A stretch of 13,099 bases of DNA, taken from positions 1-13,099 of the forward strand of contig DBPJ01000010.1 in NCBI GenBank assembly GCA_002304855.1, in the 5' to 3' direction. This DNA is from Caryophanales bacterium UBA1423 (GTDB taxonomy: Bacteria > Bacillota_I > Bacilli_A > RF39 > UBA660). Positions 1 to 6,786 of this stretch are shown one piece after another. The position numbers and the translations under genes are program-made. The notes under the pieces are model-generated. The model did not search any database and was not told the DNA's origin. It was given only the letters and a program-made list of their open reading frames with translations. How positions within the stretch are numbered: the stretch's first letter is position 1; every line of letters begins with the position of its first letter.

Positions 1-2
1 CA

Positions 3-191
3 ATTCAAGAGCCAGTAAATATGGAACCAATAAATCATCCACCAGTTCAAGAACCAATAAATGTGGCTCCAACTCCAATGGAGCAGCCTGTCGAGTCAAG
101 CGTTGCTCCAGAGGAAGAACCAATAAATATGAATATGACAGAACCAACCACCGAGACTAAGCCAAATGATGACATTGAAATATTATCTTAG
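3..191 (+). CDS. C-terminal tail of an upstream gene (5' end outside window), Pro/Glu/Asn-rich
   Basis: An open frame enters from the left edge and stops at TAG 189-191. The 62 visible residues are low-complexity and rich in Pro, Glu and Asn. The short unit E-P-[VI]-N occurs four times (QEPVN, MEPIN, QEPIN, EEPIN), and the end is acidic (NDDIEILS). No catalytic domain is visible, so this is probably a disordered tail. In many Firmicutes the gene directly before pyrG is rpoE, the RNA polymerase delta subunit, which has an unstructured acidic C-terminus. That makes delta a possible identity by position only, because this tail is far richer in Pro and Asn than classical delta tails. No separate terminator for this gene is visible before the pyrG promoter. 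Confidence 0.6.
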   Translation: MQEPVNMEPINHPPVQEPINVAPTPMEQPVESSVAPEEEPINMNMTEPTTETKPNDDIEILS

Positions 192-209
192 GAATTGTAA
201 TAATTTTTA

Positions 210-238
210 TTGAATTACGAAAAAATATTTGTTATACT
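210..238 (+). promoter_or_regulatory. pyrG promoter
   Basis: A -35 box TTGAAT (210-215) and a -10 box TATACT (233-238) are separated by 17 bp. A TG two bases before the -10 gives the extended form TGTTATACT. The start of transcription is predicted near G245, so the hairpin at 254-280 lies inside the transcript. Confidence 0.8.
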
Positions 239-242
239 GATA

Positions 243-290
243 GAGAGCCTATAAGAGTTCTCCCGTTAATGGAGAACTCTTTATTTATAT
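243..290 (+). promoter_or_regulatory. Putative CTP-responsive attenuator in the pyrG leader
   Basis: A perfect 10-bp stem (254-263 with 271-280) with loop CGTTAAT is followed by TTATTTATAT. It looks like an intrinsic terminator placed between the promoter and pyrG. Its 5' arm contains the C/U-rich stretch TTCTCCC. In B. subtilis and relatives, low CTP causes stuttering at the first G residues of the pyrG transcript, and the added 5' G's pair with the C/U-rich arm and prevent termination. The architecture is the same here, with the first C at about +4 (248). However, the initial sequence is AGAGAG (242-247) rather than GGG. The regulatory role is inferred. Confidence 0.65.
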
Positions 291-320
291 AATAGATATA
301 TTTTGTGAGAGGGGTGTCGT

Positions 321-1913
321 ATGACAAAATATATTTGTGTTACAGGAGGAGTGGTATCAGGTTTAGGAAAGGGAATCACCGCTTCATCTTTGGGGGCACT
401 ATTAAAAGCTAGGGGATTAAAAGTATTTGTCCAAAAGTTTGATCCATATTTAAATATCGATCCTGGAACTATGAGTCCCTATCAACATGGTGAAGTATTC
501 GTTACTGATGATGGTACCGAAACTGATTTAGATTTAGGTAATTATGAAAGGTTTATTGATGAAAACGTTACGCGTTTATCATCATTAACTACTGGTATCA
601 TTTATTCAAGAATATTAAATGCTGAACGTAAAGGTGACTATTTAGGACAAACTGTCCAAGTTGTTCCTCATGTTACCAATGAAATTAAACAACATATATA
701 TAAAGCTACTAAAGAAGTTAAACCCGATATTCAAATTATTGAAATTGGTGGTACTGTTGGTGATATTGAATCATTACCATTTTTAGAAGCAGTTAGACAA
801 TTAAAATTAGAAGCTGGCTTCAATAATGTTATTTTTATTCATACCACTTTACTACCATATTTAAATACCTCTCACGAATTAAAAACTAAACCAACACAAC
901 ATAGTATTAATATGTTAATGGGTTTAGGTATAAATCCTGATTTTGTTGTTTTGCGAGCTGATCGTGATATTCCTGTTAGTATAAAAGAAAAAATATCTAA
1001 GATGTGTACTGTTCCCCAAGAAAAAGTTATTGCTTTACCTGACTTAAATACCATATATGAAGTTCCTCTCTCTTTGCATAAACAATATATGGACGAAAAT
1101 ATTTGCAAAATGTTTCGTATTAAGCGTAAGGTTAATATTAATAAGTGGGAAGATTTGATAAGTAAATATTATAAAGCTGATAAAGAAGTTAATATTGCTA
1201 TTGTTGGTAAATATGTTGAATTAGAAGATGCTTATTTTTCACTTAGAGAAGCTTTGAAACATGCTGGCATCCATTTATTAACTAAAATTAATATTTTATG
1301 GCTTAACTCTGAAAATTTAAATGGTAGTAAAGAATTAAAAGGGGTTGATGGTATTTTAATTCCAGGCGGTTTTGGTAGTCGTGGTGTTAACGGTAAAATT
1401 AAGGCCATCAAATATGCCAGAAAACATAAAATACCTTTTTTAGGTATCTGTTTAGGAATGCAATTGGCTTTAATTGAATATGCCCGCAATGTATTGGGAA
1501 TAAAAGATGCTGATTCTACTGAATTTAATCCTGATACTACTAATCCAGTAATTGATTATTTACCTAATCAATATAAAGGCATTAATATTGGTGGTACTAT
1601 GCGTATTGGTACTTATGATTGCCAGATTAGAACCGGCACCTTAGCGTATAAAATATATAAAAAGAAACAAATTAAAGAAAGACATCGCCACCGCTATGAA
1701 TTCAATAATGACTATCGCTCCATATTTGAAGAAAATGGTATTGTCTTCTCAGGTATTAATCCAACTACTAATTTAGTTGAAATGATTGAGTTGAAAAATC
1801 ACCCATATTTTATTGCCGTACAATTTCATCCTGAATTTAAAAGTAGACCGATTAAAGCCCATCCATTATTTTTATCATTTGTGCAGGCATCAATTAATTA
1901 TAAGAAAAAATAA
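321..1913 (+). CDS. pyrG: CTP synthase (glutamine-hydrolysing)
   Basis: It converts UTP, ATP and glutamine to CTP, the last step of pyrimidine nucleotide synthesis, in the cytoplasm. The 530 residues are close to the usual 535-545 and both domains are present. The N-terminal synthetase domain opens with GGVVSGLGKG (residues 9-18, the P-loop-like nucleotide site). It contains the ETDLDLG motif near 67-73 and the EIGGTVGDIES motif from 141, which are the Mg/ATP and UTP regions. The C-terminal class I glutamine amidotransferase domain has the oxyanion loop GGFG (349-352), the nucleophile Cys377 in GICLGMQ, and His503/Glu505 in QFHPE. The start ATG follows an AGAGGGG ribosome site 8 bases upstream. 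It has its own promoter and leader attenuator. A lipoprotein gene begins 21 bases after the stop without a terminator, so the two are probably cotranscribed. Every expected catalytic residue is present. Confidence 0.98.
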   Translation: MTKYICVTGGVVSGLGKGITASSLGALLKARGLKVFVQKFDPYLNIDPGTMSPYQHGEVFVTDDGTETDLDLGNYERFIDENVTRLSSLTTGIIYSRILNAERKGDYLGQTVQVVPHVTNEIKQHIYKATKEVKPDIQIIEIGGTVGDIESLPFLEAVRQLKLEAGFNNVIFIHTTLLPYLNTSHELKTKPTQHSINMLMGLGINPDFVVLRADRDIPVSIKEKISKMCTVPQEKVIALPDLNTIYEVPLSLHKQYMDENICKMFRIKRKVNINKWEDLISKYYKADKEVNIAIVGKYVELEDAYFSLREALKHAGIHLLTKINILWLNSENLNGSKELKGVDGILIPGGFGSRGVNGKIKAIKYARKHKIPFLGICLGMQLALIEYARNVLGIKDADSTEFNPDTTNPVIDYLPNQYKGINIGGTMRIGTYDCQIRTGTLAYKIYKKKQIKERHRHRYEFNNDYRSIFEENGIVFSGINPTTNLVEMIELKNHPYFIAVQFHPEFKSRPIKAHPLFLSFVQASINYKKK

Positions 1914-1934
1914 AATATTATTGGAGGGATGCAT

Positions 1935-2624
1935 GTGAATAAGATAATTAAATTGAGTGTTTTAGTTATTGTATTATTTCTTCTATCTGGCTGTAATGTA
2001 AGTTATAATCTAACATTTGATGAATATATGAATGTTAACGAAACAATTATTGGAACTGAATATAATAGTGTTATGAATAATAAAAATATTAGTGTTGATT
2101 ATATTGTTAATACTTTAGATCAAATTGGCGAATTATTACAATATACTAAGCAACCAATAAATGGTACATTAACCTCTGGCGTAAATATTACCCAAGATTT
2201 TGTTAATATTGATGATTATTTATCTAAATCGTATTTAAGAAGTAAAGTATTTAATAGTATTAATATAAACAGGAAGTCAGATACAATTATTATTAAAGCG
2301 ACTACTCGAAATACAAAACAAACTACACCTGATGGCACCATGGCGATTAACGGTGTTAATATTAAAATTCCATACCAAGTGATTAATCATAATGCTGATA
2401 CTGTTGATGAGCAAAATAATATTTATACTTGGCAATTAGATGATAAACCGATACGGGATATAAATATTACTTATGCGGCAGTTGCTAATTATCAGGGAAA
2501 TAATAATTTTTTAAGTAATATACTAAGCAATAAAGGTGTCTATGTAGTAATTGTCATTTTGGCTATAGCCATAATAGTTGGTATGTGGTTAATTGTTCAA
2601 AACAAAAAAAACAACTATCTCTAG
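1935..2624 (+). CDS. Lipoprotein with C-terminal membrane anchor, function unknown
   Basis: I do not recognise a firm family. The signal peptide has a basic start and a hydrophobic core, and ends in the lipobox LLSGC with Cys20 as the lipidated residue. The extracellular part (about residues 21-195) is rich in Asn, Ile and Thr. A second hydrophobic helix near the C-terminus (VYVVIVILAIAIIVGMWLIV) is followed by a short basic tail, so the protein would be tethered at both ends. The early pattern of Cys, a beta-like strand and an Asn-Glu-Thr-Ile segment recalls LppM-type lipoproteins, but this is only a resemblance. The start is chosen as GTG 1935: GGAGGG (1923-1928) lies six bases before it, whereas the in-frame ATG at 1929 directly abuts GGAGGG with no spacer. 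The gene follows pyrG by 21 bases and is closed by a terminator. Confidence 0.85.
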   Translation: MNKIIKLSVLVIVLFLLSGCNVSYNLTFDEYMNVNETIIGTEYNSVMNNKNISVDYIVNTLDQIGELLQYTKQPINGTLTSGVNITQDFVNIDDYLSKSYLRSKVFNSININRKSDTIIIKATTRNTKQTTPDGTMAINGVNIKIPYQVINHNADTVDEQNNIYTWQLDDKPIRDINITYAAVANYQGNNNFLSNILSNKGVYVVIVILAIAIIVGMWLIVQNKKNNYL

Positions 2625-2660
2625 AAATCATTACCAATATTTTGTAATGATTTTTATTTT
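2625..2660 (+). terminator. Intrinsic terminator of the pyrG-lipoprotein unit
   Basis: A 10-bp stem, AAATCATTAC (2625-2634) with GTAATGATTT (2644-2653), has a 9-base loop and is followed by TTATTTT. The stem is AT-rich and therefore only moderately strong. It begins directly after the TAG stop, and its 3' arm runs into the cdaA promoter region. Confidence 0.65.
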
Positions 2661-2666
2661 AATCCA

Positions 2667-2675
2667 TGTTATAAT
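2667..2675 (+). promoter_or_regulatory. cdaA promoter, extended -10
   Basis: The extended -10 TGTTATAAT is a perfect match. The -35 at 17-bp spacing (ATGATT, 2647-2652) is poor and lies inside the terminator stem. Transcription would start near 2682, giving a leader of about 16 bases that holds the TGGAG ribosome site (2686-2690). Confidence 0.65.
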
Positions 2676-2697
2676 TAAGTGGATATGGAGTGATTTT

Positions 2698-3528
2698 ATG
2701 ACCTTAGATACTTTATGGAATATTGTTAAAAAAGTAATCGATATTTCATTAGTATGGCTTGTAATTTATTATATATTGAAAAGTGTCAGAAATAATTTAA
2801 AAATGACCCTCTTAATTAAGGGGATTGTAATTATTATCTTTTTAAAAATAATTGCTGATCTTTTCTCCTTGATTACGATTGGCTTATTCCTTGATTATAT
2901 TATTATGTGGGGACCACTTGCCCTAATTATTATTTTCCAACCAGAAATTAGAAATGTATTAGAACAATTAGGAAGAAGTCAATTGTTAGGTAGACATAAA
3001 ATTCTTACTGTTGATGAACGCGAAAGATTAGTATATGAAATTGTTCAAGCAATTGATTATTTAAGGAAAACAAGAATTGGTGCTTTAATTGTCATTGAGC
3101 GTGATGTTAGTTTACAAGAATATATCGAAAAATCTAAAAAATTATATGCTGATATTTCAAGTGAATTATTAATTGCCATTTTCTTTCCTAAAAACCCACT
3201 TCATGATGGCGCCACTATTATTCAAGGTAATAGAATTACCTCATCTGGTGCAGTTTTACCAACTAGTAATGATGCTAAAATTAGCAAACGTTTAGGTACT
3301 AGACATCGTGCTGCTTTGGGTATCAGTGAAGAAACTGATGCTATTGCTTTAGTTGTATCTGAAGAAACTGGTCGTTTATCAATTGCGGTTAATGGCGAAT
3401 TACATTATAATTTATCACTTGAAGATGTCAGAATGATGCTTATTGATGAACTAAGACCAAAACCTGAAGTTATTGAAGAAGAGGAGATAACTGAAGAAGA
3501 GGAAGATGAATATGAAAAGGACAGTTAA
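2698..3528 (+). CDS. cdaA: Diadenylate cyclase CdaA (c-di-AMP synthase)
   Basis: It makes cyclic di-AMP from two ATP. In Firmicutes this signal controls potassium and osmolyte transport and wall homeostasis. Three hydrophobic helices (about residues 12-28, 36-57 and 61-80) are followed by QPEIRNVLEQLGR and a DAC domain (about 100-250). The DAC hallmarks are DGA (170-172) and RHR within GTRHRAA (200-206), plus the SEETG motif (221-225). The length of 276 residues fits the family (273 in B. subtilis). The C-terminal tail is very acidic (EVIEEEEITEEEEDEYEKDS). An in-frame upstream TTG at 2593 lies inside the previous gene and has no good ribosome site, whereas ATG 2698 has GGAG seven bases before it and the promoter just upstream. 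The 3' end overlaps cdaR by 17 bases. Confidence 0.96.
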   Translation: MTLDTLWNIVKKVIDISLVWLVIYYILKSVRNNLKMTLLIKGIVIIIFLKIIADLFSLITIGLFLDYIIMWGPLALIIIFQPEIRNVLEQLGRSQLLGRHKILTVDERERLVYEIVQAIDYLRKTRIGALIVIERDVSLQEYIEKSKKLYADISSELLIAIFFPKNPLHDGATIIQGNRITSSGAVLPTSNDAKISKRLGTRHRAALGISEETDAIALVVSEETGRLSIAVNGELHYNLSLEDVRMMLIDELRPKPEVIEEEEITEEEEDEYEKDS

Positions 3529-4879
3529 AAATATAGTTAATCCTTTACTTAGTGCTATTAATAAATCTTGGTACCAATTTGATAAAAAAATAATTATTCC
3601 AATTACCAAAGGTATATTGATGATTACCGATTTATTTAAGGATAATAAACGTCGCTTTGAACATATTCTTTCTAAAAAGAATACCTTGGTATTTGTATCA
3701 TTAATATTAGCTTTAATTTTATTTTTTGTGGTTGATAAGAGAGCTAATCTCTTCATTGAAAGTTCAGCTGAAGTTTTATATCAACAACCAGTTAAAGCTA
3801 TATATAATGAAGAAGCTTATGTAGTTGAAGGTTTACCAGAAACAGTTGATATTACTCTAATTGGTCGTAGATCTGATTTGTATTTAGCTAAACAATTACC
3901 GATTCAAGAAGTTAGTGTTGATTTATCCGATTTAAAACCTGGTACTCATAAAGTTAATATAAAATATAAACAACCTTTAACTTCAATTGATTATAAATTA
4001 GATCCTTCTTTTACGACGGTAGTTATTTATCCCAAAATATCAGTTGTTAAAGATTTGACGATCGATATTCTTCATATCGATAAATTAGATCCAAGATTAT
4101 ATATTGAGAAAATGGAAGCTGAAAAATCAGAAGTTATCATTAAAGGTGCTCAATATAAATTAGATAAGGTAGCATCAGTTAAAGCTTTAGTTGATATTGA
4201 AAAATTAGTTAATAAAGAAGTTGGGGAAACATTGTTAAAAGATATTCCATTAATTGCTTATGATGAAGCTGGTAATAGAATCGATGTTGAAATAGTACCA
4301 TCAAAAATTAATGCAACAATGGCAATTGCTTCACCTAATAAAACCGTTCCAATTAAGGTTATTCCAGTCGGTAACGTAACCTTTGGTAAAGCAATTGAAT
4401 CAATTAATATTGATAAAACTGAGGTAACTATTTATGGTGATGAGGCATTACTAGATGAAATCAATTATATTCCAATTGAAATTGATGTTGATGGGTTAAA
4501 GACTAATAAAGATTTCAATATAGCAATTAAAAAGCCAACTGGCATTCGTTATCTTTCAATTACTAATGTTAAAGTTAGTGTTTTATTAGATAGTGAAATT
4601 AATAAAGAAGTAAGTGGCATTAAAATTGAATATCGTAACTTAGGTAAAAATTTAGTAGTTCATGCTGTCTCACAAGCTGATACTGAAATCGCAGTCATTC
4701 TTAAAGGTTCTGAAAGAGTAATAAATGAATTTGATACTGAGGCAATACACGCTTATGTGGATCTAGGTAATTATACTGTCGGTGAACATGAAGTAGATGT
4801 AGTGGTCTATGGTGATGATGTCAGAATTACTTATGTCCCTAAAGTAAAACGAATTAGAGTCAAAATAGTAAATCAATAA
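3512..4879 (+). CDS. cdaR: CdaA regulator CdaR (YbbR-domain membrane protein)
   Basis: CdaR binds CdaA in the membrane and modulates c-di-AMP synthesis. One transmembrane helix (about residues 57-74, LVFVSLILALILFFVV) is followed by an extracellular region of four YbbR-like beta repeats of roughly 90 residues each: about 86-175, 176-274, 275-364 and 365-455. The length of 455 is similar to the four-repeat B. subtilis protein. The helix is preceded by an unusually long cytoplasmic segment of about 56 residues, where typical homologues begin almost directly with the helix. ATG 3512 is preferred over ATG 3506 because AGAGG (3498-3502) is nine bases away rather than three. The overlap with cdaA implies coupled translation. 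A strong terminator follows at once, so glmM, the usual third gene of this operon, is absent. Confidence 0.93.
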   Translation: MKRTVKNIVNPLLSAINKSWYQFDKKIIIPITKGILMITDLFKDNKRRFEHILSKKNTLVFVSLILALILFFVVDKRANLFIESSAEVLYQQPVKAIYNEEAYVVEGLPETVDITLIGRRSDLYLAKQLPIQEVSVDLSDLKPGTHKVNIKYKQPLTSIDYKLDPSFTTVVIYPKISVVKDLTIDILHIDKLDPRLYIEKMEAEKSEVIIKGAQYKLDKVASVKALVDIEKLVNKEVGETLLKDIPLIAYDEAGNRIDVEIVPSKINATMAIASPNKTVPIKVIPVGNVTFGKAIESINIDKTEVTIYGDEALLDEINYIPIEIDVDGLKTNKDFNIAIKKPTGIRYLSITNVKVSVLLDSEINKEVSGIKIEYRNLGKNLVVHAVSQADTEIAVILKGSERVINEFDTEAIHAYVDLGNYTVGEHEVDVVVYGDDVRITYVPKVKRIRVKIVNQ

Positions 4880-4880
4880 T

Positions 4881-4908
4881 AAAAAGATGTGCGTTTGCAC
4901 ATCTTTTT
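4881..4908. terminator. Bidirectional terminator between cdaR and the DUF378 gene
   Basis: A perfect 12-bp stem (4881-4892 with 4897-4908) with the tetraloop GTTT has A's on the left arm and T's on the right, so it can serve both strands. It starts one base after the cdaR stop and overlaps the stop codon of the minus-strand gene (4907-4909). Confidence 0.9.
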
Positions 4909-5113
4909 ATCTCCTATCATGCTCATCAACAAATAATAATCCAATATTTATTATGCCAGCAATACCAATTAATGAATATATAATACGTGATAAAGTAGCG
5001 TCCATCCCTCCGAATAATGCTGCCACCAAATCAAAATCAAAAATGCCTATAAGTCCCCAGTTTAAAGCGCCAATAATGGTGAGAGCCAAGGCTATTCTTT
5101 GCAAAGTTTCCAT
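4907..5113 (-). CDS. DUF378-family small membrane protein
   Basis: This is a 68-residue protein with two hydrophobic segments (about residues 5-26 and 43-63), a short loop between them containing IFDFDLVAALFGG, and a charged end (DEHDRR). The pattern ALNWGLIGIFDFDLVAALFG followed by R-x2-Y-x-LIGIAGI is characteristic of DUF378 (YuzA-like) proteins, which have no established function. The start is set by an ideal ribosome site, GGAGG (5119-5123 on the plus strand), five bases before ATG 5113. An earlier in-frame ATG at 5146 would place this site inside the coding region and lacks its own. It stands alone on its strand, divergent from a lipoprotein gene and convergent with cdaR. Confidence 0.88.
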   Translation of the reverse strand: METLQRIALALTIIGALNWGLIGIFDFDLVAALFGGMDATLSRIIYSLIGIAGIINIGLLFVDEHDRR

Positions 5114-5135
5114 TTTATCCTCCTTTTCAATATTT

Positions 5136-5164
5136 ATCTTACACAAAAAAAAATTTTTTATTCA
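5136..5164 (-). promoter_or_regulatory. Possible promoter of the DUF378 gene
   Basis: On the minus strand a -10-like TAAGAT (5141-5136) is 17 bp from a weak -35-like TGAATA (5164-5159). That -35 would lie in the left half of the palindrome at 5158-5171. Confidence 0.4.
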
Positions 5165-5171
5165 TGAATAA
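5158..5171. repeat. Perfect 14-bp palindrome between divergent genes
   Basis: TTATTCATGAATAA reads the same on both strands. After one mismatch on each side, the symmetry continues with T's on the left and A's on the right (5154-5175). It lies between the two putative divergent promoters, with its halves at their -35 positions. It could be an operator for a dimeric regulator, but I do not match it to a known binding site. Confidence 0.5.
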
Positions 5172-5193
5172 TAAAAAAATCTGACCATATAAT
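5165..5193 (+). promoter_or_regulatory. Possible promoter of the LolA-fold lipoprotein gene
   Basis: A perfect -10 TATAAT (5188-5193) is 17 bp from the weak -35-like TGAATA (5165-5170). Transcription would start near 5200, about ten bases before the AAGGGGTGG ribosome site. Confidence 0.55.
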
Positions 5194-5223
5194 TAATTGA
5201 AAGTAATTATAAGGGGTGGATTT

Positions 5224-6222
5224 ATGAAAAAAATAGTTTTGCTCTTTTCGGTATTAGCATTTCTTTTTTTAGTTGGGTGTGGTAAATATGATGATAAAGA
5301 TATAGTCCGAGATTTGAGTAAAAAAGTTAATAACACTAAGGGATATTATCTCGAGGGGCAAATGGAGATAATGAGCAATGATGACATCTTTAAATATGAT
5401 GTAACTGTTTCCTTTGAAGCTAAAAATCAATTTCGTGTCAGTTTAAAAAATGTGGTTAATAATCACGAACAAATTATCTTAAAAAATAAAGATGGCGTCT
5501 ATGTTTTAACACCATCATTAAATAAGAGTTTTAAGTTTCAAAGTGAATGGCCGTATAATAATTCGCAAGTATATTTATTACAATCAATTGTTAAAGATAT
5601 GGAAAATGATAAAGAACGAAAATTTGAAGATAAAGATAAGTACTATATTCTAAGAACTAAAGTAAATTATCCTAATAATCGCAATTTAGTAAGTCAAGTA
5701 ATTTATTTAGATAAAAAATTGAACTTTAAGGAAGTCCATGTTTTAGATGATAATAATAATCCACAAATAAAAATGAAATTTGATAATGTTGATATGAAAG
5801 CTACTTTTGATAAGAATTATTTCTCATTAAATGAAAATATGAAAGGTAATAAGCAGGCAAGTGGTGAAAAAGAAGTAACTTCGATTGCTGATATTATCTA
5901 TCCATTATATATACCTAATAATACCCATCTGGCTAGTCAAGATAAAGTAGCTAAAGATAAAGGTGAAATGATTATATTAACCTTCGATGGTGAAAGCCCC
6001 TTCTTATTAATAGAAGAAACGGTCAGTTATGCCGAAGAACTTGAAATCATTCCGACCTTTGGTGAACCAATATTATTACATGATACTATAGGAGCTTTAT
6101 CTGATTCATCAGTCAATTGGATTAGTAATGGCATTGAATATTATTTAGTATCATCAGTATTAGATCCTAATGAATTGTTAGAGATAGCTAAATCGATGGG
6201 AACAATCCCAGTTGGAAAATAG
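5224..6222 (+). CDS. LolA-fold lipoprotein (GerS/YdcC-like)
   Basis: This is a secreted, lipid-anchored protein of 332 residues. The signal peptide runs from MKKIVLLF to the lipobox LVGC with Cys19. The segment from about residue 35 onward (NTKGYYLEGQMEI, NNHEQIILKNKDGVYVLTPS, FKFQSEWPYNNSQVYLLQS) matches the half-barrel family of Firmicutes LolA-like lipoproteins. Members include GerS-type and YdcC-type proteins that bind lipid-like or protein partners at the outer membrane face. A second part (about 210-332) begins SIADIIYPLYIPNNTHL and resembles the C-terminal domain often found with it. The exact role is unknown. The start ATG 5224 follows AAGGGGTGG (5211-5219); an upstream in-frame ATG at 5197 lies before that site and is unlikely. 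The gene is monocistronic, ended by a hairpin overlapping its stop. Confidence 0.87.
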   Translation: MKKIVLLFSVLAFLFLVGCGKYDDKDIVRDLSKKVNNTKGYYLEGQMEIMSNDDIFKYDVTVSFEAKNQFRVSLKNVVNNHEQIILKNKDGVYVLTPSLNKSFKFQSEWPYNNSQVYLLQSIVKDMENDKERKFEDKDKYYILRTKVNYPNNRNLVSQVIYLDKKLNFKEVHVLDDNNNPQIKMKFDNVDMKATFDKNYFSLNENMKGNKQASGEKEVTSIADIIYPLYIPNNTHLASQDKVAKDKGEMIILTFDGESPFLLIEETVSYAEELEIIPTFGEPILLHDTIGALSDSSVNWISNGIEYYLVSSVLDPNELLEIAKSMGTIPVGK

Positions 6223-6248
6223 ATACAAAAATGTATCTATTTTTTTTA
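6217..6248 (+). terminator. Terminator of the LolA-fold lipoprotein gene
   Basis: An 11-bp stem, AAATAGATACA (6217-6227) with TGTATCTATTT (6232-6242), has the loop AAAA and continues into a T run to 6247. The TAG stop lies inside the left arm. Confidence 0.85.
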
Positions 6249-6254
6249 TATTTA

Positions 6255-6263
6255 TGTTATAAT
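6255..6263 (+). promoter_or_regulatory. Extended -10 promoter for the thioredoxin-like gene
   Basis: TGTTATAAT is the same 9-base extended -10 as at cdaA. The -35 region falls in the T-rich tail of the preceding terminator and has no clear match. Transcription would start near 6270, at the AGGTGG ribosome site, so the leader is very short. Confidence 0.6.
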
Positions 6264-6279
6264 CTTAACAGGTGGTATA

Positions 6280-6783
6280 ATGAAAAAGAAGCAGAAAAAA
6301 ATGATTAAAACAATTGAAACCCAAAATATGACTAAGGTAGTATTAGTAACTATAGGTTTCTTTTTATTTATGTATATTGTTACAGCTCTTATTACTGGTG
6401 AAATTAAATTAAATCACAAGAAGGAAAGTGAGGATCCTATTCCAGTCTCAATCCAATATGATGAAATATTGGCTGGTGAAACCTTTAATAGACCAGAAAC
6501 TGAATACTACGTCATTTTTTATGAATATGATGATGTATATGCCCGTGTCATTGATACAGCTATAAATAAATATAGCCAAAAAGATGATAGTCTTAAAATA
6601 TATAAAGTAAATTTAAATAATCATTTTAATACAAGTATTTATGATGAAGATAATGCTAATACTAATACCAGTGATATAAATAAACTTAAAGTTGCCAACT
6701 ATACTTTAATTAAAGTTAAAAATAAGAAAAATATTTCAGTCGTGAAAGGCAAAGATAAAATCGTTGACCATTTCCAAGATTAA
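6280..6783 (+). CDS. Membrane-anchored thioredoxin-like protein lacking cysteines
   Basis: This 167-residue protein has a basic N-terminus, one transmembrane helix (about 18-40), and an external domain. The external domain shows a thioredoxin-type order of elements. The strand YYVIFYEY (76-83) and helix DVYARVIDTAINKYSQ are followed by a strand (LKIYKVNL) and an Asn/Asp/Thr-rich loop (112-132). Then come LKVANYTLIKVKNKK and SVVKGKDKIVDHF, which correspond to the cis-Pro strand, hairpin and last helix. There is no CxxC and no cysteine at all, and Asn-Tyr stands where the cis-Pro loop would be, so it cannot be a disulfide oxidoreductase. A binding or structural role is likely, but the assignment rests on pattern only. 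AGGTGG (6270-6275) precedes ATG 6280. The start of the tRNA promoter lies four bases after the stop. Confidence 0.72.
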   Translation: MKKKQKKMIKTIETQNMTKVVLVTIGFFLFMYIVTALITGEIKLNHKKESEDPIPVSIQYDEILAGETFNRPETEYYVIFYEYDDVYARVIDTAINKYSQKDDSLKIYKVNLNNHFNTSIYDEDNANTNTSDINKLKVANYTLIKVKNKKNISVVKGKDKIVDHFQD

Positions 6784-6786
6784 CTA

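Noticed and set aside
254-287. The hairpin before pyrG as the simple terminator of the upstream gene
   Set aside because: The promoter boxes at 210-238 lie before it, so it is within the pyrG transcript. It may also stop readthrough from upstream, but its placement fits an attenuator.
872-1489. Minus-strand open frames inside pyrG (872-1108 and 1232-1489)
   Set aside because: They are antisense to a fully conserved pyrG coding region, have no ribosome sites, and show no recognisable protein pattern.
2593-2697. 35-residue N-terminal extension of CdaA from TTG 2593
   Set aside because: It overlaps the previous gene, its terminator and the cdaA promoter. ATG 2698 has the ribosome site and matches the family start.
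3451-3756. Minus-strand open frame across the cdaA/cdaR junction
   Set aside because: It is a shadow of the membrane and acidic segments of cdaA and cdaR, with no start signal.
4887-5171. Plus-strand open frame opposite the DUF378 gene
   Set aside because: It begins inside the terminator hairpin. The minus-strand frame has an ideal ribosome site and a family pattern.
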